Shown here piece after piece: positions 35,192-44,195 of a DNA stretch of 64,000 nucleotides. The position numbers and the translations under genes are program-made. Where the stretch lies: contig NZ_JAZIFY010000001.1 of the NCBI RefSeq assembly GCF_036634195.1, positions 6,024,501 through 6,088,500 of the forward strand, read 5' to 3'. Each line of letters starts with the position of its first letter. The stretch's first letter is position 1. The DNA is from Streptomyces sp. P9-A4 (lineage in GTDB: Bacteria > Actinomycetota > Actinomycetes > Streptomycetales > Streptomycetaceae). The notes beneath the pieces were generated by a model, which saw only the letters and a list, made by a program, of their open reading frames with translations, was not told the origin of the DNA and did no database searches.

Positions 35192-36889
35192 TCAGCTCAT
35201 CCTCAGGGCGAGGAAGAAGTCGAGCTTGTCCTCCAGACGGGAGAGATCGCGTCCGGTGAGCTGCTCGATCCGGCCCACCCGGTAGCGCAACGTGTTCACG
35301 TGCAGGTGGAGGCGGGTCGCACAGCGCGTCCAGGAGCCGTCGCAGTCGAGGAAGGCCTCCAGGGTCGGGATCAGCTCCGCCCGGTGCCGCCGGTCGTAGT
35401 CGCGCAGCGGGTCGAGCAGCCGGGCCGTGAACGCGCGCCGGACGTCGTCCGGCACGAACGGCAGCAGCAGCACGTGCGAGGCCAGCTCGTGGTGGCCCGC
35501 CGCGCAGACCCGGCCCGGCCGGGCGGCGGCGACCCGGCGGGCGTGCCGGGCCTCCTCCAGCGCCCCGCGCAGGCCCTCCGCCGAGTGCACGGCCGCGCTG
35601 ACGCCGAGGGTGAGACGCCCGTCGTCGGCGAGACCGGCGGAGAGCGGGGCCCGCACGGCGCCGAGCAGCACGTCCGCGTGCAGGCCGAGCGCGGGGGCCG
35701 GGCCGTCGTCCTCGCTGTCCGGCAGCGGGCCCGCGGCCAGCGGCACCAGGGCGATGGCCTCGTCGCCGCTGTGCGCCACCGCGATCCGGTCGGCGGACTC
35801 GGCGCCCACGGTCGCCGGGTCGACGAGGATCTCCTCCAGGAGCGCCTGGGCGACCGGGCCGCCGTCCACCGCCGAGCCCTGGGCGGCGTCCTGCTCCCAG
35901 TCGACCCGGGCCACGACCACCTGCCAGTGCGGGGCCGTACCGAGCCCGGGCAGCAGCACCGGGGCGGCGACCCGCAGCCTGGCGGCGATCTCGGCGGGCG
36001 CCGCGCCCGTCTGCACCAGCTCCAGGACCTCCTGGGCCAGCCTGCGGCGCACCGTACGGGCCGCGTCGCGCCGGTCCCGCTCGACGGCGATCAGCTGTGT
36101 GACGCCCTGGAGCAGGTCGAGCCGCGCCGCGGGCCACTCCCCGGCGTCCGCCTCGACGGCGAGCAGCCAGTCCGAGAGGACCGTCTCGCGCACGTCCCTG
36201 GAGGCCGGGACCGCGCCCCGGCCGGTGTTGCGGATCGGGAAGAGGGAGTACGTGGTTCCGCCCGTGACGATCCGGTGCGGGCCGCGCCGGCCGGTCCGGG
36301 TGGCCGCCAGGTGCTCACCGGCCAGGGTGGCGGCGAGGGCAGCCGGAAGGGGTTCGCCGGCACCCGCGATCTGGCGGCCGGTGGGGGAGAGGACCCAGGC
36401 CCGCAGGTCCAGGTCGGAGCCGAGCAGGTCGAGGACGACCTCCGGGCCGCCGCCCGCGGGGCCCGAGGTCATGAGCCGGCGGTGCCGGTCGACGACGGCG
36501 GCCAGGTCCCCGGCCCGCTCGCCCGAGACCTGTCGAACAACGTGCTCGGTGATCGTCGCGAACGCAACGGACTCGTTCACGGCGAACAGCGGAAGCCGAT
36601 GGCGCGAACACGCCTCCACGAGATCGGCGGGGATGTCCCCGAGCTCCGCCTCACCGGCCGCGAGCGCCGCGACCCCGGCCGAGGCCAGGATGCGGGCGAA
36701 GGGCTCGGCGTCGGCCGGCTCCCGCAGCCACGCGAGGCCCGTGAGGACCAGCTCGCCGCCGGAAAGGTACCGGCTGGGGTCCTTGAGGTCCGTCGTCATC
36801 ACGCCGCGGACGGTCCGGTCCAGCTCGTCCTCGCCGCCGAGCAGGCGCAGCCCGAGCGCGTCGTTCTCCAGCAGTGCGCGCAGCCGCAT
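35192..36889 (-). CDS. pucR: PucR-type regulator of purine catabolism
   Basis: 565 residues. The N-terminal purine-catabolism regulator domain (about 1-125, RLRALLENDALGLRLLGGED and later LTGLAWLREPADAEPFARIL) is followed by a GGDEF-like central region and the C-terminal PucR helix-turn-helix (about 500-560, LEAFLDCDGSWTRCATRLHL then HVNTLRYRVGRIEQLTGRDL). Proteins of this layout activate or repress xanthine dehydrogenase, urate and allantoin genes. It is divergent from the xdh operon across 307 bases, which strongly suggests that operon as target. Confidence 0.92.
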   Translation of the reverse strand: MRLRALLENDALGLRLLGGEDELDRTVRGVMTTDLKDPSRYLSGGELVLTGLAWLREPADAEPFARILASAGVAALAAGEAELGDIPADLVEACSRHRLPLFAVNESVAFATITEHVVRQVSGERAGDLAAVVDRHRRLMTSGPAGGGPEVVLDLLGSDLDLRAWVLSPTGRQIAGAGEPLPAALAATLAGEHLAATRTGRRGPHRIVTGGTTYSLFPIRNTGRGAVPASRDVRETVLSDWLLAVEADAGEWPAARLDLLQGVTQLIAVERDRRDAARTVRRRLAQEVLELVQTGAAPAEIAARLRVAAPVLLPGLGTAPHWQVVVARVDWEQDAAQGSAVDGGPVAQALLEEILVDPATVGAESADRIAVAHSGDEAIALVPLAAGPLPDSEDDGPAPALGLHADVLLGAVRAPLSAGLADDGRLTLGVSAAVHSAEGLRGALEEARHARRVAAARPGRVCAAGHHELASHVLLLPFVPDDVRRAFTARLLDPLRDYDRRHRAELIPTLEAFLDCDGSWTRCATRLHLHVNTLRYRVGRIEQLTGRDLSRLEDKLDFFLALRMS

Positions 36890-37196
36890 CGTGTCGCCGC
36901 CGTTCCTGGTCAGTGGGTCGTGGGGTGTCCCGTTGTCGACGGTGGAGTGGTGCCACCGTTTCCAGGGGAAAACAGCGAGGTGACTGTTCCTCGCCTTTCG
37001 TTCGAATCTACAAGACGACGACGGGACCCAGCCAACTCCTTCATGTTTTCGGTGACTGCACCCGGGCGAGCGTGGGCTTGTGTACTAGGCCACACACCGC
37101 GTTAACAGCACATGAACATGAAGTCGAGGGCCGGCCGTCCCCCCGGAACCCTGCTGAACGACCCCCGATCACCAGAATCACTGGAAGAGAGCCACC
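36890..37196. promoter_or_regulatory. Divergent pucR-xdh control region
   Basis: 307 bases between pucR and the xanthine dehydrogenase genes. It holds an inverted repeat GCGAGG-N8-CCTCGC (36975-36994) and an imperfect TGTGTACTAGGCCACACA (about 37079-37096) that could serve as operator or promoter elements. AGAGAGCCACC precedes the first xdh start. No further gene is seen. Confidence 0.4.
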
Positions 37197-38087
37197 ATGG
37201 ACTTCCTTCGCCCCGCCAGCTGGGAGGAGGCGCTCGCCGCCAAGGCAGAGCACCCCACGGCCGTGCCCCTCGCGGGTGGCACGGACGTCATGGTCGAGAT
37301 CAACTTCGACCACCGGCGGCCCGAGTACCTCCTGGACCTGAACCGCGTCGAGCTGCTGCGCGAGTGGGAGGTCGGCGAGGAGAACGTCCGCCTCGGCGCT
37401 TCCGTTCCGTACACCCAGATCATGGAGAACCTCCGCGCCGAGCTGCCCGGTCTGGCGCTCGCCTCGCACACGGTCGCCTCCCCGCAGATCCGTAACCGCG
37501 GCGGCGTCGGGGGCAACCTCGGCACCGCCTCGCCCGCCGGAGACGCCCACCCGGCGCTGCTCGCCGCGGGCGCAGAGGTCGAGGTCGAGTCGGTGCGCGG
37601 CACCCGGTTCATCCCGATCGACGAGTTCTACACGGGTGTGAAGCGCAACGCGCTCCAGCCCGACGAGCTCATCAAGACCGTCCACATCAAGAAGGCGGAC
37701 GGCCCCCAGCAGTACTCCAAGGTCGGCACCCGCAACGCGATGGTCATCGCGGTCTGCGCCTTCGGCCTGGCCCTGCACCCGGAGACCCGGACCGTGCGCA
37801 CCGGCATCGGCTCCGCCGCGCCGACCCCGATCCGCGCCAAGGAGGCCGAGGCCTTCCTGAACGCGGCTCTGGAGGAGGGCGGCTTCTGGGACAACGGCAA
37901 GATCATCACCCCGTCGGTCGCCAAGCAGTTCGCCGACCTCTGCTCGGCCGCCGCCAACCCGATCGACGACGTCCGAGGCACCGCCAAGTACCGCCGCCAC
38001 GCCGTCGGCATCATGGCCCGCCGCCAGCTCGGCTGGACCTGGGAGCAGTACCGCGGCGCCGGCCGCACGCTTGAGGGAGCTGCATAA
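37197..38087 (+). CDS. Xanthine dehydrogenase, FAD-binding subunit
   Basis: 296 residues. The molybdopterin dehydrogenase FAD-binding domain shows AVPLAGGTDVMVEINFDHRR near residue 20 and the flavin-binding RNRGGVGGNLGTASPAGDAH near 105; the C-terminal CO dehydrogenase flavoprotein domain follows. It transfers electrons from the iron-sulfur subunit to NAD. First gene of a three-gene operon, with two bases before the next ATG. Subunit order (FAD, 2Fe-2S, Mo) matches other actinobacterial xanthine dehydrogenases. Confidence 0.93.
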   Translation: MDFLRPASWEEALAAKAEHPTAVPLAGGTDVMVEINFDHRRPEYLLDLNRVELLREWEVGEENVRLGASVPYTQIMENLRAELPGLALASHTVASPQIRNRGGVGGNLGTASPAGDAHPALLAAGAEVEVESVRGTRFIPIDEFYTGVKRNALQPDELIKTVHIKKADGPQQYSKVGTRNAMVIAVCAFGLALHPETRTVRTGIGSAAPTPIRAKEAEAFLNAALEEGGFWDNGKIITPSVAKQFADLCSAAANPIDDVRGTAKYRRHAVGIMARRQLGWTWEQYRGAGRTLEGAA

Positions 38088-38089
38088 CC

Positions 38090-38686
38090 ATGCGCGTCAA
38101 TTTCACGGTCAACGGTCGTCCGCAGGAAGCCGACGACGTCTGGGAGGGCGAGTCCCTCCTCTACGTTCTGCGTGAGCGTCTGGGTCTGCCCGGCTCCAAG
38201 AACGCCTGCGAGCAGGGCGAGTGCGGTTCCTGCACCGTCCGTCTCGACGGAGTGCCGGTCTGCTCCTGTCTCGTCGCGGCCGGTCAGGTCGAGGGCCGCG
38301 AGGTCGTCACCGTCGAAGGCCTCGCCGAGTTCGCCAAGGACCGCGCGGAGCACGCCGGTTGCGCCTCCGGAACCTGCGGCACCTCGCTGGACGCCGCCAG
38401 GAAGTGGGAGGCCAAGCCCGGCCAGGACTCGCAGACCGGCGAGGGTGTCGAACTCTCCCCGATCCAGCAGGCGTTCATCGACGCCGGCGCCGTGCAGTGC
38501 GGCTTCTGCACCCCCGGCCTGCTGGTCGCGGCCGACGAGATGCTGGAGCGCAACCCGTCCCCGACGGACGCGGACATCCGCGAGGCGCTCTCCGGCAACC
38601 TCTGCCGCTGCACCGGTTACGAGACGATCCTCGACGCGGTCCGCCTCGCGGCCGCTCGCCAGGAGCGTCAGGGAGAGGCGGTCTGA
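38090..38686 (+). CDS. Xanthine dehydrogenase, [2Fe-2S] subunit
   Basis: 198 residues. The plant-type ferredoxin cluster is CEQGECGSCTVRLDGVPVCSC near residues 43-63; the second helical cluster uses QCGFCTPGLL near 137 and LCRCTGYETI near 171. The protein passes electrons from molybdenum to the FAD subunit. The region between the two clusters (about 85-125, with CASGTCGTSLDAARKWEAKP) is longer than the usual linker and carries two extra cysteines. It abuts both neighbours. Confidence 0.93.
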   Translation: MRVNFTVNGRPQEADDVWEGESLLYVLRERLGLPGSKNACEQGECGSCTVRLDGVPVCSCLVAAGQVEGREVVTVEGLAEFAKDRAEHAGCASGTCGTSLDAARKWEAKPGQDSQTGEGVELSPIQQAFIDAGAVQCGFCTPGLLVAADEMLERNPSPTDADIREALSGNLCRCTGYETILDAVRLAAARQERQGEAV

Positions 38687-38688
38687 CG

Positions 38689-41088
38689 ATGACTCAGAAA
38701 ACACGCACGACCCCGGTGGGCACGCCCACCGACGTCACCCAGAACCACGTCAAGGGCGGCATCGGCGAGTCCACGCTCCGCCCGGACGGCACCCTCAAGG
38801 TCACCGGCGAGTTCGCGTACTCCTCCGACATGTGGCACGAGGACATGCTCTGGGGCCAGATCCTGCGCTCCACGGTCGCGCACGCCGAGATCCTGTCCAT
38901 CGACACCTCCGAGGCCCTCACGATGGACGGCGTCTACGCCGTCCTGACGCACGAGGACCTGCCGGCCGCGAAGAACTACGGCATGGAGTTCCAGGACACC
39001 CCGGTCCTCGCGTACGGCAAGGTCCGTCACCACGGTGAGCCGGTCGCCCTCGTGGCCGCCGACCACCCGGAGACCGCCCGCCGCGCCGCCGCGAAGATCA
39101 AGATCGAGTACCGGGAGCTCCCGGTCATCACGGACGAGGCCTCGGCCACCGCTCCGGACGCGATCCTGGTCCACGAGGGCCGCGACGACCACCACTCCGG
39201 TCACGTCCCGCACCCGAACATCGTGCACCGCCAGCCGATCATCCGCGGCAACGCCGCCGAGGCCGCCGAGCGCGCCGATGTCATCGTCACCGGCGAGTAC
39301 ACCTTCGGCATGCAGGACCAGGCCTTCCTCGGCCCGGAGTCCGGCCTCGCCGTACCGGCCGAGGACGGCGGCGTCGACCTGTACGTCGCCACCCAGTGGC
39401 TGCACTCGGACCTCAAGCAGATCGCGCCCTGCCTCGGCCTGCCCGAGGAGAAGGTCCGGATGACGATGGCCGGCGTCGGCGGCGCGTTCGGCGGTCGCGA
39501 GGACATCTCCATGCAGATCCTCGCGTCCATCCTCGCGCTGCGCACCGGCAAGCCGGTGAAGATGGTCTACAACCGGTACGAGTCCTTCTTCGGCCATGTC
39601 CACCGGCACCCGGCGAAGCTCTGGTACGAGCACGGCGCCACCAAGGACGGCAAGCTCACGCACATGAAGTGCAGGATCGTGCTCGACGGCGGCGCGTACG
39701 CCTCGTCCACGGCCTCCGTCGTCGGCAACGCCTCGTCCCTCTCGGTCGGCCCGTACGTCATCGAGGACGTCGAGATCGAGGCGATCGGCCTCTACACCAA
39801 CAACCCGCCCTGCGGCGCGATGCGCGGCTTCGGTGCGGTCCAGGCCTGCTTCGCCTACGAGGCACAGATGGACAAGCTCGCGGCGAAGCTGGGCATGGAC
39901 CCGGTGGAACTGCGCCAGCTCAACGCCATGGAGCAGGGCACGATCATGCCGACCGGCCAGGTCGTGGACTCGCCCGCCCCCGTCGCCGAGCTGCTGCGCC
40001 GGGTCAAGGCCCGGCCGATGCCGCCGGAGCGCCAGTGGGAGACCGCCGGCGAGGGCGCGGACGTCCGCGCGCTGCCGGGCGGCCTGTCCAACACCACGCA
40101 CGGCGAGGGTGTCGTGCGTGGTGTCGGCTACGCCGTCGGCATCAAGAACGTCGGCTTCTCCGAAGGCTTCGACGACTACTCCACCGCGAAGATCCGGATG
40201 GAGGTCATCAACGGCGAGGCCGTCGCCACCGTCCACACCGCGATGGCGGAGGTCGGCCAGGGCGGCGTCACCATCCACGCGCAGATCGCCCGCACCGAGC
40301 TCGGAGTCCAGCAGGTCACCATCCACCCCGCCGACACCCAGGTGGGCTCGGCCGGTTCGACCTCCGCGGGCCGTCAGACGTACATGACCGGCGGCGCCAT
40401 CAAGAACTCCTGCGAGATCGTCCGCGAGAAGGTCCTGGAGATCGGCCGACGCAAGTTCGGCTCGTACCACCCCGCCTGGGCCAACGCCGAACTCCTCCTG
40501 GAGGACGGCAAGGTCGTCACCGACGGTGGCGAGGCCCTCGCCACCATCGCCGACGTCCTCGAGGACCGGGCCGTGGAGGTCGAGGAGGAGTGGCGGCACC
40601 GCCCCACCCAGGCCTTCGACCTCGTCACCGGACAGGGCGACGGGCACGTCCAGTACGCCTTCGCCGCGCACCGCGCGGTGGTGGAGGTCGACACCGAGCT
40701 CGGCCTCGTCAAGGTGATCGAGCTGGCCTGCGCCCAGGACGTCGGCAAGGCGGTCAACCCGCTCTCCGTCGTCGGCCAGATCCAGGGCGGCACCACCCAG
40801 GGCCTGGGCGTCGCGGTGATGGAGGAGATCATCGTCGACCCGAAGACCGCGAAGGTGCGCAACCCCTCCTTCACGGACTACCTCATCCCGACCATCCTCG
40901 ACACGCCGACCATCCCGGTCGACTACCTCGAGCTTGCCGACCCCAACGCGCCGTACGGCCTCCGGGGCATCGGAGAGGCGCCGACCCTGTCGTCCACCCC
41001 GGCCGTCCTCGCGGCGATCCGGGCCGCGACGGGCCTGGAGCTCAACAAGACGCCGGTACGCCCCGAGGCGCTCACCGGCACCCTGTAG
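38689..41088 (+). CDS. Xanthine dehydrogenase, molybdopterin-binding subunit
   Basis: 799 residues from the ATG at 38689 with GGGAGAGG upstream; the frame is open to 38221 but that part overlaps the preceding subunit. The aldehyde oxidase/xanthine dehydrogenase hammerhead domain occupies about 25-150 (STLRPDGTLKVTGEFAYSSD). Molybdopterin-binding motifs are GGAFGGREDISMQ near 265, GAMRGFGAVQACFAYE near 380 and the catalytic glutamate in GIGEAPTLSSTPAVL near 765. It hydroxylates hypoxanthine or xanthine. Together with pucR, the NCS2 permease and XdhC it forms a purine-use locus. Confidence 0.94.
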   Translation: MTQKTRTTPVGTPTDVTQNHVKGGIGESTLRPDGTLKVTGEFAYSSDMWHEDMLWGQILRSTVAHAEILSIDTSEALTMDGVYAVLTHEDLPAAKNYGMEFQDTPVLAYGKVRHHGEPVALVAADHPETARRAAAKIKIEYRELPVITDEASATAPDAILVHEGRDDHHSGHVPHPNIVHRQPIIRGNAAEAAERADVIVTGEYTFGMQDQAFLGPESGLAVPAEDGGVDLYVATQWLHSDLKQIAPCLGLPEEKVRMTMAGVGGAFGGREDISMQILASILALRTGKPVKMVYNRYESFFGHVHRHPAKLWYEHGATKDGKLTHMKCRIVLDGGAYASSTASVVGNASSLSVGPYVIEDVEIEAIGLYTNNPPCGAMRGFGAVQACFAYEAQMDKLAAKLGMDPVELRQLNAMEQGTIMPTGQVVDSPAPVAELLRRVKARPMPPERQWETAGEGADVRALPGGLSNTTHGEGVVRGVGYAVGIKNVGFSEGFDDYSTAKIRMEVINGEAVATVHTAMAEVGQGGVTIHAQIARTELGVQQVTIHPADTQVGSAGSTSAGRQTYMTGGAIKNSCEIVREKVLEIGRRKFGSYHPAWANAELLLEDGKVVTDGGEALATIADVLEDRAVEVEEEWRHRPTQAFDLVTGQGDGHVQYAFAAHRAVVEVDTELGLVKVIELACAQDVGKAVNPLSVVGQIQGGTTQGLGVAVMEEIIVDPKTAKVRNPSFTDYLIPTILDTPTIPVDYLELADPNAPYGLRGIGEAPTLSSTPAVLAAIRAATGLELNKTPVRPEALTGTL

Positions 41089-41408
41089 GACTCTCCGGGC
41101 GGTCCGTGCCTCCCGAGGAACGTCACACTTCCCGCCCGCACCGCCCGGAGCCCCCACGGCAGTACTCGCGTCACCGGGGTACTCCGTAACAACCGAAGTA
41201 CCGCATCACGGCAGTACCCCGTAACACCGCAGTACCCGCACCACCCCCGTAACACCGCAGTGCCCCGCAGTACCGATCCATCCCGTTCGTCTCGGGCCGT
41301 CCCCCGGGTCGTGCAGCCCACGCACCATCCCAAATCCCGCAGCTTCACCAGACCAGATCCCTTCGAAGTCTGACGCGGGTGCCCCTTTGAACCTTGGGAG
41401 CAGGCCCC
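41089..41408. other. Intergenic region with GTAACACCGCAGTACC repeats
   Basis: 320 bases without a gene. First comes a hairpin with 11-bp arms (41093-41103 and 41140-41150), a likely terminator of the xdh genes. Then 41158-41275 contains five or six imperfect copies of an 18-base unit close to CCGCAGTACCCCGTAACA, some with spacers. The promoter of the permease gene should lie after 41290. Confidence 0.6.
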
Positions 41409-42875
41409 ATGACCCAGTCGTCAGTGGAGCCCAGGACCAGCGCCGATGACGCGGGCTCCGGCTCGCGCAATCCCGCCGGCAGGTCTTGGCTCGACCGGTA
41501 CTTTCACATCTCGGAGAGAGGATCCACCGTCGCGACGGAGATCCGCGGCGGCGTCACCACCTTCATGGCGATGGCGTACATTCTCCTGCTCAACCCCCTG
41601 ATCCTCAGTGGCAAGGACGTCAACGGCCAGCTCCTGAGCCAGCCGGCGCTCATCACCGCCACCGCCCTCGCGGCAGCCGCGACGACCCTGCTCATGGGTT
41701 TCTGGGGCAAGGTCCCCCTCGCGCTCGCCGCCGGCCTCAGCGTCTCCGGCGTCATGGCCTCGCAGGTCGTGCCGGTCATGACCTGGCCGCAGGCCATGGG
41801 CATGTCCGTGGCGTACGGCGCCGTGATCTGTCTCCTGGTGGTCACCGGACTCCGCGAGATGATCATGAACGCGATACCGCTCGCGCTCAAGCACGCCATC
41901 ACCATCGGCATCGGCCTCTTCATCGCGATCATCGGCTTCGTGAAGGCCGGCTTCGTGCACGAGAACCCCGCACCGGGCGGCGGCCCCGTGTCCCTCGGCC
42001 CGGCCGGTGAGCTCATGGGCTGGCCCGTCCTGATCTTCGCCTTCACCCTGCTGCTGATCTTCGCCCTCCAGTCCCGCAACATCCCCGGCGCGATCCTGAT
42101 CGGCATCGTCGCGGGCACCGTCGTCGCGGTCGTCCTGAACGCGGTCGCGGACATCCCGGCCAAGGCCTGGTTCTCCGGCCCGCCGGAGCTCGGCGGCAGC
42201 GCGGTCTCCGCCCCGGACTTCTCCCTCTTCGGGGACGTGTCCTTCAGCGGCTGGGGCGACGTCGGCTACATCACCATCAGCATGATCGTCTTCACCCTGG
42301 TGCTCGCCGGCTTCTTCGACGCCATGGCGACCATCCTGGGCGTCGGCACCGAGGCCAAGCTCGCCGACGACAAGGGCCGGATGCCCGGCCTCTCGAAGGC
42401 CCTCTTCATCGACGGCGCCGGCGGTATCGTCGGTGGTGTGGGCGGAGCCTCCGGGCAGACGGTCTTCGTCGAGTCCGCGACCGGCGTCGGCGAGGGTGCC
42501 CGCACGGGTCTGGCCTCCGTGGTCACCGGCGGATTCTTCGCCCTCTGCCTCTTCTTCACGCCGCTGACCGCGATCGTGCCGCAGGAGGTCGCCGCCGCGG
42601 CCCTGGTCGTCATCGGCTCGATGATGATGCAGAACGCCAAGCACGTGGACTGGAGCGACCGCTCCGTCGCGATCCCGGTGTTCCTCACCGTGGTCCTCAT
42701 GCCCTTCACGTACACGATCACCACGGGTGTCGCGGCCGGTGTGATCTCCTACGTCGTGATCAAGGCGGCGCAGGGCAAGGCACGCGAGGTCGGCGCCTTC
42801 ATGTGGGGCCTGACCGCGATCTTCATCGTGTACTTCGCGATCCATCCCATCGAGAGCTGGCTCGGCGTCGGCTGA
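41409..42875 (+). CDS. NCS2 family purine permease (AzgA/PbuG type)
   Basis: 488 residues from the ATG at 41409 (GGGAG nine bases upstream; a TTG at 41394 is less likely). Twelve to fourteen hydrophobic segments, starting with the family mark TEIRGGVTTFMAMAYILLLNP. FWGKVPLALAAGLSVSG and the substrate-binding GFFDAMATILGVGTEAKLAD fit the AzgA branch for hypoxanthine, adenine and guanine rather than the xanthine/urate branch. It lies behind the xanthine dehydrogenase genes, so uptake of the dehydrogenase substrate is the natural role. Confidence 0.92.
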   Translation: MTQSSVEPRTSADDAGSGSRNPAGRSWLDRYFHISERGSTVATEIRGGVTTFMAMAYILLLNPLILSGKDVNGQLLSQPALITATALAAAATTLLMGFWGKVPLALAAGLSVSGVMASQVVPVMTWPQAMGMSVAYGAVICLLVVTGLREMIMNAIPLALKHAITIGIGLFIAIIGFVKAGFVHENPAPGGGPVSLGPAGELMGWPVLIFAFTLLLIFALQSRNIPGAILIGIVAGTVVAVVLNAVADIPAKAWFSGPPELGGSAVSAPDFSLFGDVSFSGWGDVGYITISMIVFTLVLAGFFDAMATILGVGTEAKLADDKGRMPGLSKALFIDGAGGIVGGVGGASGQTVFVESATGVGEGARTGLASVVTGGFFALCLFFTPLTAIVPQEVAAAALVVIGSMMMQNAKHVDWSDRSVAIPVFLTVVLMPFTYTITTGVAAGVISYVVIKAAQGKAREVGAFMWGLTAIFIVYFAIHPIESWLGVG

Positions 42876-42917
42876 CGCCCCCGCCGCCCTCCCCGCACCT
42901 TCCAGAGGAGAACCGAG

Positions 42918-44054
42918 ATGCTGGACATCGCCGAAGAGCTGCACCGGTGGGTCGGGCAGGGACGTGCCTTCGCCGTCGCCACCGTGGTGGCCGTCGGCGG
43001 GAGCGCGCCCCGGCAGCCGGGCGCCGCCCTCGCCGTCGACAGCGAGGGCACGGCGATCGGATCGGTCTCCGGCGGGTGTGTGGAGGGGGCGGTGTACGAG
43101 CTGTGCGTGCAGGCCCTCGAAGACGGCAGGACCGTCGTCGAGCGCTTCGGGTACAGCGACGAGGACGCCTTCGCGGTCGGGCTGACCTGCGGCGGCGTCA
43201 TCGACATCCTCGTCACACCGGTGCGCGGCGGGGTCTTCCCCGCCGCGCTCGGCGCCGCCACCACGGGGGAGGCGGCAGCCCTCGCCCGGATCGTCTCCGG
43301 ACCCGAGGACCTGATGGGCCGCGCCCTGCTGGTCCGCCCGGACGGCTCGTACGAGGGGAAGCTCGGCGGCCACCCCGAGCTGGACCGCACGGCGGCGGCC
43401 GAGGCCCGCGCGATGCTCGACGCGGGCCGCACCGGCACCGTGGAGATCGGCGAGGACGGCAGCCGCTGCGGACAGCCGCTGACCCTGCTCGTCGAGTCCT
43501 CCGTGCCCGCCCCGCGCATGATCGTCTTCGGCGCGATCGACTTCGCCGCCGCGCTGGTACGGGTGGGCAAGTTCCTCGGCTACCACGTCACCGTGTGCGA
43601 CGCGCGGCCCGTCTTCGCGACGCCGGCCCGCTTCCCCGAGGCGGACGAGATCGTCGTCGCATGGCCGCACCGCTATCTGGAGTCGACGGAGGTCGACGGC
43701 CGTACGGTGCTCTGCGTCCTCACCCACGACGCCAAGTTCGACGTGCCCCTCCTGCACGCCGCCCTGAAGCTTCCCGTCGCCTACATCGGCGCGATGGGCT
43801 CCCGCCGCACCCACGAGGACCGCAACAAGCGCCTCCGCGAGGTCGGCGTCACCGAACTCGAACTCGCCCGCCTGCGCTCCCCGGTAGGCCTCGACCTGGG
43901 CGCCCGCACGCCCGAGGAGACGGCCCTCTCGATCGGCGCGGAGATCGTGGCCAACCGCCGCGGCGGCACGGGCCGCTCCCTCACCGGCGCCCACACCCCG
44001 ATCCACCACGACGGGCCGCGCGAGCCGGCGGGGCGCATCGGGTCGGTCGCCTAG
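42918..44054 (+). CDS. xdhC: XdhC family molybdenum cofactor insertion factor
   Basis: 378 residues, with AGAGGAGAACCGAG as ribosome-binding region. The XdhC/CoxI N-terminal domain is read as FAVATVVAVGGSAPRQPGAA and GSVSGGCVEGAVYE; the C-terminal Rossmann-like domain has RMIVFGAIDFAAALVRVGKF and YIGAMGSRRTHEDRNKRL. XdhC proteins sulfurate and deliver molybdenum cofactor to xanthine dehydrogenase, in keeping with its position 43 bases after the permease gene. Confidence 0.93.
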   Translation: MLDIAEELHRWVGQGRAFAVATVVAVGGSAPRQPGAALAVDSEGTAIGSVSGGCVEGAVYELCVQALEDGRTVVERFGYSDEDAFAVGLTCGGVIDILVTPVRGGVFPAALGAATTGEAAALARIVSGPEDLMGRALLVRPDGSYEGKLGGHPELDRTAAAEARAMLDAGRTGTVEIGEDGSRCGQPLTLLVESSVPAPRMIVFGAIDFAAALVRVGKFLGYHVTVCDARPVFATPARFPEADEIVVAWPHRYLESTEVDGRTVLCVLTHDAKFDVPLLHAALKLPVAYIGAMGSRRTHEDRNKRLREVGVTELELARLRSPVGLDLGARTPEETALSIGAEIVANRRGGTGRSLTGAHTPIHHDGPREPAGRIGSVA

Positions 44055-44195
44055 CCAGGACTTGTCCGGCCGGTCATGCGACTACTCCGTAGCCGTGTCG
44101 CCGATGCGGGCATGGGGCGGGGCCCTGTGCTGATCGGGTGAATTCCGGCCGGGTGGAGCCGCCCGGTTCGACACTTGTTGTCGATAATGCGAAGC

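Noticed and set aside
38221..38688. Upstream extension of the xanthine dehydrogenase large subunit frame
   Set aside because: It overlaps the 2Fe-2S subunit in another frame and is an Arg-rich shadow translation; the ATG at 38689 has GGGAGAGG and begins the conserved N-terminus.
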